Shown: positions 59,132 through 64,000 of the stretch, piece by piece | Layout of the letters: the number at the start of each line of letters is the position of its first letter | How positions within the stretch are numbered: the first letter of the stretch is position 1 | Assembly (NCBI RefSeq): GCF_017313225.1 | Contig: NZ_JAFLNE010000004.1 | Coordinates: forward strand, 410,624-474,623 | Direction: 5' to 3' | Length of the DNA: 64,000 nucleotides | From: Allomuricauda sp. CAU 1633 | GTDB taxonomy: Bacteria; Bacteroidota; Bacteroidia; Flavobacteriales; Flavobacteriaceae | Translations under genes and position numbers: made by a program | Notes under the pieces: generated by a model | Seen by the model: only the letters and a program-made list of their open reading frames with translations | Told to the model about the DNA's origin: nothing | Database searches by the model: none

Positions 59132-60670
59132 TTATGGGGTTTCCAATGCGGCCTTACCAGTTGTAAAGTCGCCTGTTACGAACATGTATTTGTTGTAGAT
59201 CGGGAAAAGCACCTCCTCTTGGATTATAGCCTCCACACTGTTCTTCAACTTCTCCTGTGTGCTCTCTGAAAACTCAAGTACAAGCTCGGAGAACTGCCCA
59301 AGCGCTGCGGCCATTGCCCAATCACCCACAACGAACTTGCCTGCGGGCATTGCCGTGGTCTCGACCACTGGAACGCCTCCGATGGTGAGCACACCGTTCT
59401 CCAAACGCTGGACATCGATATAGTGCTCATCGGTTCCCTTAAGGGTCTCAATCTTGGTCGCATCCACAGGGTTCAATACAAAACCGTTGGCGGTATATTC
59501 CTGAACGGTGACCAAGGTCTTGGCCACTTTCAACACGTCAATTTCCTGTGCGGCATCAATGGCGTCCTTGAATGGACTTGAAACCGTGAACGTCCATGCG
59601 GATGTATCGGCCTCCGTTACATAGGTAAGGTCGATTACAATCTGTTTTGGACTAAGCACGAGTGCCTTATGGGCCGCGTTGTAAGTGGATTCCGTCGCGT
59701 TCGCAATGGTGATCGTGGCTCCATTGTCGATGTTCTGGTTCGCGGCAAAGGTGATGAGTGCCTTGGCTCCTCCATCATAGGTGGCCACTGAAGCGACCGC
59801 TCCTGCAGTTCCCGTAATGGCTGTGTCGATGAGCGTTGCAAAATCGCTTGCCACTTTGAAGATTCCCGTTACATTGTTCCCGGCACCATCACCGTGCAAC
59901 AATTGGAAATCCTCATAATAACGTACCTGTGCGGGCAATCTCTGCGCCAAATGGTTCACCACGAAAGCGGCGGACTTTATCATTCGCTTTGAAATGGCCA
60001 CGTGCGTCCCGATACGCTTGGCATCAACGGTGGCCTCGCGAACCTTAAAGGATGATTCCGCCAGTTCGCCGTTCTCAGTGTTGACACCTACCTGTCTGTC
60101 CCAATCATATACTTCGATAAAGGCCAGATAGGGAAGGTCAGCGGGCATAACGGTCAAAAGGTCACGGATGTTCAACCGCGTCACCTGTGGATGGTCGACC
60201 ACTCGTTGGTCACGTGATGTGATGTGCACCAAGGATGTTCCGGTATAGTCATCGGTAACGGAAACCGCCTTCAAGCTGAAGGATGCCTTCTTTTTACCGT
60301 TCGATTCAACGAAATCCTTGAAATCGTCACTTTTTACGACCTCTTCCAATTTGGATTTAAGGGAATTTCCCTTTCCGGTGTTACCACCGTCCTTCATTTT
60401 GCTGATCTCCGTTCCCTGTGCCTTCAATTTTTCCTCATAGCCCTCCAAGGTCTCTTGGAATTTTTTGTAGGTCTCTGGGTCAAAGTTTTCCAGTTTCTTG
60501 GAAATCTCCTCAAACTTGGTGTCGAACTCCTCCTTGGACATCTGCCCGGTCTTGCTCTCCACCATCAGATTCTTGAACTCTTCCTTGAAAGAGTCGATCT
60601 GCTCCTTGTTCTGCTCCTTTATCTTGGCCAACAAGGCTTCTTCCTGTTCTTTTTTCTCTTTTTCAGTCAT
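59132..60670 (-). CDS. Major capsid protein (HK97 fold) with N-terminal scaffold segment
   Basis: 512 residues. Residues 1-95 are a coiled-coil delta/scaffold domain (EEALLAKIKEQNKEQIDSFKEEFKNLMVESK, KLENFDPETYKKFQETLEGYEEKLKAQG). The shell domain follows (TGTSLVHITSRDQRVVDHPQVTRLNIRDLLTVMPA, RIGTHVAISKRMIKSAAFVVNHLAQRLPAQVRYYEDFQLLHGDGAGNNVTGIF), the typical Phage_capsid pattern. The scaffold segment should be removed by the protease encoded directly upstream. Confidence 0.93.
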   Translation of the reverse strand: MTEKEKKEQEEALLAKIKEQNKEQIDSFKEEFKNLMVESKTGQMSKEEFDTKFEEISKKLENFDPETYKKFQETLEGYEEKLKAQGTEISKMKDGGNTGKGNSLKSKLEEVVKSDDFKDFVESNGKKKASFSLKAVSVTDDYTGTSLVHITSRDQRVVDHPQVTRLNIRDLLTVMPADLPYLAFIEVYDWDRQVGVNTENGELAESSFKVREATVDAKRIGTHVAISKRMIKSAAFVVNHLAQRLPAQVRYYEDFQLLHGDGAGNNVTGIFKVASDFATLIDTAITGTAGAVASVATYDGGAKALITFAANQNIDNGATITIANATESTYNAAHKALVLSPKQIVIDLTYVTEADTSAWTFTVSSPFKDAIDAAQEIDVLKVAKTLVTVQEYTANGFVLNPVDATKIETLKGTDEHYIDVQRLENGVLTIGGVPVVETTAMPAGKFVVGDWAMAAALGQFSELVLEFSESTQEKLKNSVEAIIQEEVLFPIYNKYMFVTGDFTTGKAALETP

Positions 60671-60681
60671 TTTAATGTTTA

Positions 60682-61524
60682 TTAAATCTGTGCTGCCAGG
60701 CTCGCGTAGTCAAGAGTGTTTTCCAACGGCTCCATTTGGGTGTCCTCGGACGGCCCGTTCTTCCCTGTGCTCTGCACGGTCGTTAATTCATTTGCGCCAT
60801 AGAGCACCGCTGAGTACTCCAATAGCTTTATTTCGGTGACGGCCCAGAAATATCCGCGGCCATCAACTTTGTCCTTGTTTATGATGAACTTGTAGTACTT
60901 GTCCCAATTTTCCTTCTCGAACTGATATTCGTCCTCATCGGAGTTCATGCACAGGTATATCTTTATGTACCGAAGCCCTATGCTGTGCTGTTTCACCTCG
61001 TCGTCACTGTACAGGTGGTAACATTTGGCATCATATTTCCTCCGTACGGTTGATGAGCCGATAAGGGCCTGTCCCTGTGTGAGGTCGGATTCGATGTTGA
61101 ACATGGATAGGTCTACCCATTTTGATGACATGTTGACGTTGCCTCCTATTATCGCATCGGTGGTGTAGTCATGGTTCTTCAGGTGGTATATGAGCTGTTT
61201 GTTGCTGGCCCCTTTCTCACGGATGGTCTTTGCCCAACAATCCGGGATCAGAACGTCCATGTAACTGTCGCACCACCCGGCCATGTTCGCTATCGCGTCC
61301 ACCTGTATCTCATCTTCCCCTAAATCTTCCTTGACCACTTTTGATTTGGTCACGGACTTCCCTAAAAAGGAAAGATCCTTGGCGCGAAGCTCAAGGCATC
61401 CATAATCAAAATTGTCACTGGTCACCTGTGCAGAGCACTTCTGCGCCATTAATAGGTCCTTGTTCGCCTTTAAGTGTGCGAACAGTTTATTCCTGTCCTT
61501 GATGTCGGGGTCGCTCACTCTCAT
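60682..61524 (-). CDS. Prohead protease (HK97 family serine protease)
   Basis: 280 residues (an ATG at 61449 would give 255). Catalytic region: QLIYHLKNHDYTTDAIIGGN (His), then VKQHSIGLRYIKIY (the xHSIG Ser), and TEIKLLEYSAVLYGANELTT, the usual C-terminal strand. It cleaves the capsid delta domain and itself during head maturation. It overlaps the 40-residue gene by 38 bp and lies 11 bp before the capsid gene. Confidence 0.9.
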   Translation of the reverse strand: MRVSDPDIKDRNKLFAHLKANKDLLMAQKCSAQVTSDNFDYGCLELRAKDLSFLGKSVTKSKVVKEDLGEDEIQVDAIANMAGWCDSYMDVLIPDCWAKTIREKGASNKQLIYHLKNHDYTTDAIIGGNVNMSSKWVDLSMFNIESDLTQGQALIGSSTVRRKYDAKCYHLYSDDEVKQHSIGLRYIKIYLCMNSDEDEYQFEKENWDKYYKFIINKDKVDGRGYFWAVTEIKLLEYSAVLYGANELTTVQSTGKNGPSEDTQMEPLENTLDYASLAAQI

Positions 61525-61609
61525 TTTTTAGGATTATTTGTCCCTTTTCAGTGGCCTTGCGCTTCTCACCGTCCAGTTCCTTGATTTTTTTAAGTTTTTC
61601 CTTTTCCAT
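61487..61609 (-). CDS. Small Lys/Glu-rich protein between portal and protease (40 residues)
   Basis: MEKEKLKKIKELDGEKRKATEKGQIILKNESERPRHQGQE. ATG overlaps the portal TGA (ATGA), so it is translationally coupled. Short amphipathic helix then an unordered tail. Its 3' end runs under the protease start. Function unknown. Confidence 0.5.
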   Translation of the reverse strand: MEKEKLKKIKELDGEKRKATEKGQIILKNESERPRHQGQE

Positions 61610-63024
61610 CAGTTCAAAAGTTTTTTAAGGGCGTTCTTCTCAGCCTCTTCTTTTGATATTTCACTCTTCAACACTCCGATTGCACGGAGCATGTTCTCTT
61701 CCAGTTCCCAAATGTGCTTTTCACCTATTTTCGGATTGTTGGGAAGTCCTATGGCGTTCAGGTAATCGTTATAGGTTATCGCCCCTATCCTGAATGCCGC
61801 CAATGCCGTTTCTTGGTTCGTCCTTCGGGTCTCTGCCTCCTCTTTTTTGTTTTCTTGTAGGATATTTAGGTGGTCATAGGTGCCCAACAGTTCGATACCG
61901 TGCTCCTTAGTGTTCAAAAAGTTGTTGAGTGCCACCATGAAGTCCTTTGATTCAGGTATGATGGTCGAGTCGTAGAGCCTTTTTTCGCTTGCGTCAAGAT
62001 TGTTGAAGGTGCTGCCCTTCAGGTAGTATTTTGCCAATAGTTCCGGCACCCCGAAAGAGTTTGAAATAGCGATTGCGTCCGCCTCAATTTCCTCGAACAG
62101 CATCAAATCCTTGACCTTCATCGCAGTTGATTGCCATTTCAATGGATGTGAGGTGATTATCTGTTGCCATTGGTCGTCCAATAGTCCGTACTTCTTGAAA
62201 TCCTCCTGAACCTGTTCCTTTTCCTCATCACGGAGCGGAACGCTGCCCATTGCCTCGTCCTTCTTATCGGATGTCCACGCCCCGAGAGCTCCACGTTTTC
62301 TGATGAGCACGTTACGGCTCTCAAATGCTTTATCTATATTGGTTATGGGCGCTGCCAGTGCCACCAGTTCCGATGCTCCTTGCGTAAAATTCTCGTTGTG
62401 GAGTATGTTCACGTTGTTGGTGTGCATCACCGTTGAAACTGGAAGGGACTCGTGTTTCCCATTCTGCTTTTCCAGACGGTATTCCTTGATTATTTCGGAT
62501 TTTTCGGTAGCGGAAAGCCATTTTCCAGTTAGCACGGGTGTCACGCAGTAAGGGGGAAGGTTGTTCATCACATTGATGTCCCGATAGGTGAACCTTCCCT
62601 TTTCATAGCCGATGGGAACAGATGCATGGACATACCCGTTGCCAAAGACCTCACGGTTCACCTTGTGCTGTCTCAACCATTCGTATGTCGATTGTAGGGG
62701 GTTTGGTGAGGAAAGAAGGGACTGAAGCTTTCCCTTGTCGGAAGTATATTCCTCCAATGGAAGTATCTCACCACTTTTTAGATCCTTGACCGAGAACTTT
62801 ATATTGGCGAATGCCTCGGCCTTGATATTGATTATGGCCTGTACCACTGGATTTTCTTGGTAGCAGTCCAATAGATATTTCATTGTGGAGAGGTCGCGCC
62901 AAACGGGGAGCCCGTCGTTTATGATGAGTTGTGAGGATGTGGGAATGCCGGACAAAGAGCGAAGTGTATCACTGATTGTCCATTTGCCCCAAAAAGAATT
63001 TCCTATCCTTATACCGAATGCCAT
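61609..63024 (-). CDS. Phage portal protein (HK97 family)
   Basis: 471 residues. Typical pattern: CYQENPVVQAIINIKAEAFANIKFSV, STYEWLRQHKVNREVFGNGYVHAS, then the wing/stem region and EEIEADAIAISNSFGVPELLAKYYLKGSTFNNLDASEKRLYDSTI, ending in a helical C-terminus (ETALAAFRIGAITYNDYLNAIGLP). It forms the dodecamer through which DNA enters the head. The start codon follows the T-run of a hairpin (63026-63070), and the leader carries a short ORF. Confidence 0.93.
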   Translation of the reverse strand: MAFGIRIGNSFWGKWTISDTLRSLSGIPTSSQLIINDGLPVWRDLSTMKYLLDCYQENPVVQAIINIKAEAFANIKFSVKDLKSGEILPLEEYTSDKGKLQSLLSSPNPLQSTYEWLRQHKVNREVFGNGYVHASVPIGYEKGRFTYRDINVMNNLPPYCVTPVLTGKWLSATEKSEIIKEYRLEKQNGKHESLPVSTVMHTNNVNILHNENFTQGASELVALAAPITNIDKAFESRNVLIRKRGALGAWTSDKKDEAMGSVPLRDEEKEQVQEDFKKYGLLDDQWQQIITSHPLKWQSTAMKVKDLMLFEEIEADAIAISNSFGVPELLAKYYLKGSTFNNLDASEKRLYDSTIIPESKDFMVALNNFLNTKEHGIELLGTYDHLNILQENKKEEAETRRTNQETALAAFRIGAITYNDYLNAIGLPNNPKIGEKHIWELEENMLRAIGVLKSEISKEEAEKNALKKLLN

Positions 63025-63025
63025 T

Positions 63026-63070
63026 AAAAAAACCCTCTGTTTAAAGCCTTACGGTGCCAGGGAGGGTTTT
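63026..63070 (-). terminator. Terminator-type hairpin directly before the portal start codon
   Basis: On the - strand, a 9-bp stem AAAACCCTC/GAGGGTTTT with a 24-base loop, followed by T7 in total, then AATG of the portal gene. The GAGGG in its 3' arm is also an SD-like sequence 9 bases before that ATG. A 10-codon ORF (MDKRKPSLAP, 63049-63081) runs through the 5' arm, and a second stem TGTCCATCA/TGATGGACA (63123-63131/63075-63083) includes its ATG. This looks like an attenuator-type leader, but it could simply end upstream transcription. Confidence 0.6.
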
Positions 63071-63135
63071 CTTTTGTCCATCAAGTAAAAATGCCCACCT
63101 GTAACTCCCGTAAAGGGATTACTGATGGACACTTA

Positions 63136-63175
63136 CAAAAATAAGGTATTTTTACTTAGACTAATTCCAAATTAG
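63136..63175 (-). promoter_or_regulatory. Promoter element of the structural operon (portal copy)
   Basis: The 22-bp sequence beginning CTAATTTGGAATTAG (63154-63175) is followed after 10 bp by TATTTTTG (63136-63143), a TAnnTTTG box. The start site would be near 63130, about 105 bp before the portal ATG. Identical in sequence and spacing to the HNH copy. Confidence 0.65.
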
Positions 63176-63196
63176 AAGTGTTTTAGCGATTTTTGG

Positions 63197-63376
63197 TTAT
63201 GTATTGTTAACACCTTGTCCATTTAATAGGTTTTCTTTTTGAAGACGCCTATTTCGACAATTATCACATTCCGTTACCTTAAGTCTTAGGTTTCCATGTG
63301 GTGATTCGTAATAATTACATTTGCAGGTAAGGTTTGTCCTCAACCTCTCTAGATATATTTTGTTGGCTTTTCTCAT
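63197..63376 (-). CDS. Small Cys-rich protein with a segment shared with the tail tube protein
   Basis: 59 residues from ATG 63376 (an ATG at 63391 adds five): MRKANKIYLERLRTNLTCKCNYYESPHGNLRLKVTECDNCRNRRLQKENLL... The four Cys (CKC, CDNC) suggest a Zn site. YYESPHGNLRLK matches YYESPNGNLRLK of the tail tube protein (one difference), and the DNA is similar there too. Overlaps the 55-residue gene by about 60 bp. Function unknown. Confidence 0.5.
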   Translation of the reverse strand: MRKANKIYLERLRTNLTCKCNYYESPHGNLRLKVTECDNCRNRRLQKENLLNGQGVNNT

Positions 63377-63482
63377 TTTTACAGTAATCACATTCCATTA
63401 TAAAATCTTTATCACATAAATCAGGCGTATCACCAATGTCTAAACTAACCGATATTCCACATTTATCACATTCTATATTCAT
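63315..63482 (-). CDS. Small zinc-ribbon-like protein (55 residues)
   Basis: MNIECDKCGISVSLDIGDTPDLCDKDFIMECDYCKN, then a charged tail. Two CxxC pairs (CDKC, CDYC) plus a single Cys suggest a small Zn ribbon. ATG overlaps the previous TGA by 4 bp (ATGA). No family recognised; probably a phage regulatory or connector protein. Confidence 0.55.
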   Translation of the reverse strand: MNIECDKCGISVSLDIGDTPDLCDKDFIMECDYCKNEKSQQNISREVEDKPYLQM

Positions 63483-63745
63483 ACCTTCTCTTTTACAGCT
63501 TTCCCCATCATCGCTATGGATTTGCCCAGTTCCTCGACTGTAATCCCTGCTCTTGATATTGTTTTGGAAGATTCAGCAACCTTCTCCAATAGTTTCTCGT
63601 TTGAAAGATGGTAGGTATTGCATCCAAATAGCAATGCGGTCGCCCTGAACCTTGCAATGGTCAGTCTTTTTCTTTCCTCTTTGTTCAAGAGTTTAATAGG
63701 CGTGTGTACCGCCAACCAATACCTGATATGCCTAAGTTTTTTCAT
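63479..63745 (-). CDS. Small helical phage protein (88 residues)
   Basis: MKKLRHIRYWLAVHTPIKLLNKEERKRLTIARFRATALLFGCNTYHLSNEKLLEKVAESSKTISRAGITVEELGKSIAMMGKAVKEKV. Strongly basic N-terminal half, then an amphipathic helix. No motif recognised; part of the coupled small-gene series before the portal. Confidence 0.55.
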   Translation of the reverse strand: MKKLRHIRYWLAVHTPIKLLNKEERKRLTIARFRATALLFGCNTYHLSNEKLLEKVAESSKTISRAGITVEELGKSIAMMGKAVKEKV

Positions 63746-63848
63746 TTGCCTTCTCTTTTATGGTCAGTTCCTCTCCTGTCAATGCGAAATACAGGTTTTG
63801 GAGTTGGTGGACGTGCTTCACCGTTGAAATTAAATTCTCTCTGTTCAT
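63732..63848 (-). CDS. Small phage protein (38 residues)
   Basis: MNRENLISTVKHVHQLQNLYFALTGEELTIKEKANEKT. Amphipathic helix with a charged end; ATG at 63848. It overlaps the 88-residue gene by 14 bp. Not recognised. Confidence 0.45.
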   Translation of the reverse strand: MNRENLISTVKHVHQLQNLYFALTGEELTIKEKANEKT

Positions 63849-63895
63849 CTCATTTACAAATCCCCACTCTCCATTGAAAAACCGAGGCAAATAAA

Positions 63896-64000
63896 TTAAA
63901 TAAGTCCAAGCCCTCTAGCGGATTGCCTAGCGACTTCCATAATTCCTGCTTCATCTAGTCCTTCAATTGGTTCTGTTTGAGCAGTCAGCCACCCTATATT
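63896..64000 (-). CDS. C-terminal end of a phage gene running out of the window
   Basis: An open frame enters from the right edge and ends in TAA at 63896. The visible end reads NIGWLTAQTEPIEGLDEAGIMEVARQSARGLGLI. It is too short to name the gene; order would allow a terminase or another early structural gene. Confidence 0.5.
   Translation of the reverse strand, partial: NIGWLTAQTEPIEGLDEAGIMEVARQSARGLGLI

Noticed and set aside
1..64000. CRISPR arrays, rRNA genes and known riboswitches
   Set aside because: No repeat-spacer pattern, no rRNA sequence and no recognisable riboswitch core was seen on either strand.

Overview
The window reads as a chromosome segment of a marine-type Flavobacteriaceae (Bacteroidota; Muricauda/Allomuricauda-like is my inference). 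Support: flavobacterial family genes (DUF4290 beside murA, DUF2911, PIG-L/SSS pair, fused ccsBA, bacillithiol gene bshB1), promoters of the Bacteroidota type (TTTG or TTG, about 19-20 bp, TAnnTTTG) in front of HU, tRNA-Met and an arsR operon, and many lipoprotein/Sec signals ending in AQ or SC.

Region 1 (1-33.8 kb) is core chromosome. It holds a truncated sensor kinase, bshB1, a trans-sulfuration PLP enzyme, a MATE exporter, ccsBA, the overlapping cluster DUF2520-kdsC-maf, a lipoprotein, PIG-L deacetylase with a tiny membrane protein and an SSS symporter, DUF2911, an SRPBCC-photolyase pair with a palindromic operator, M20 peptidase, a VOC fusion protein, pirin, a TPR LytS-type kinase, an arsR/SRPBCC/DoxX operon, murA-DUF4290-DUF493, an NTPase-recQ-fmt run, HU, yqgE, a PabC-like aminotransferase and a START-like protein.

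Region 2 (33.8-64 kb) is a prophage of siphovirus type lying beside tRNA-Met (33965-34038), which is preceded by a broken partial copy of the same tRNA. The left arm (rtcB and two small genes) is on the + strand. The late operon is on the - strand and runs from the right edge: small Cys-rich genes, portal, prohead protease, HK97-type capsid, connectors, tail tube, tape measure, two baseplate-like proteins, an HNH homing endonuclease, fibre-like proteins, and a lysis-like block with nested small membrane genes, a DUF5675 protein, a phosphoesterase and a probable u-spanin. Terminase, integrase and the right attachment site are not visible.

Exactly at the junction between the two convergent phage arms sits a complete 3,560-bp IS1595/ISXO2-type transposon (35868-39427). 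It has 24-bp perfect terminal inverted repeats and an 8-bp target duplication (AATTTAAA), and carries more than a transposase: a winged-helix/membrane/coiled-coil protein, two small related proteins, a 44-residue basic protein and a roughly 0.5-kb stretch dense in hairpins ending in an intrinsic terminator, which I read as a candidate structured RNA.

Other unusual signals: three consecutive tail-fibre-region proteins begin with Sec signal peptides; a 22-bp sequence recurs at identical spacing to a TAnnTTTG box before both the portal and the HNH gene; and the portal start codon follows directly after a terminator hairpin that overlaps a 10-codon leader ORF.
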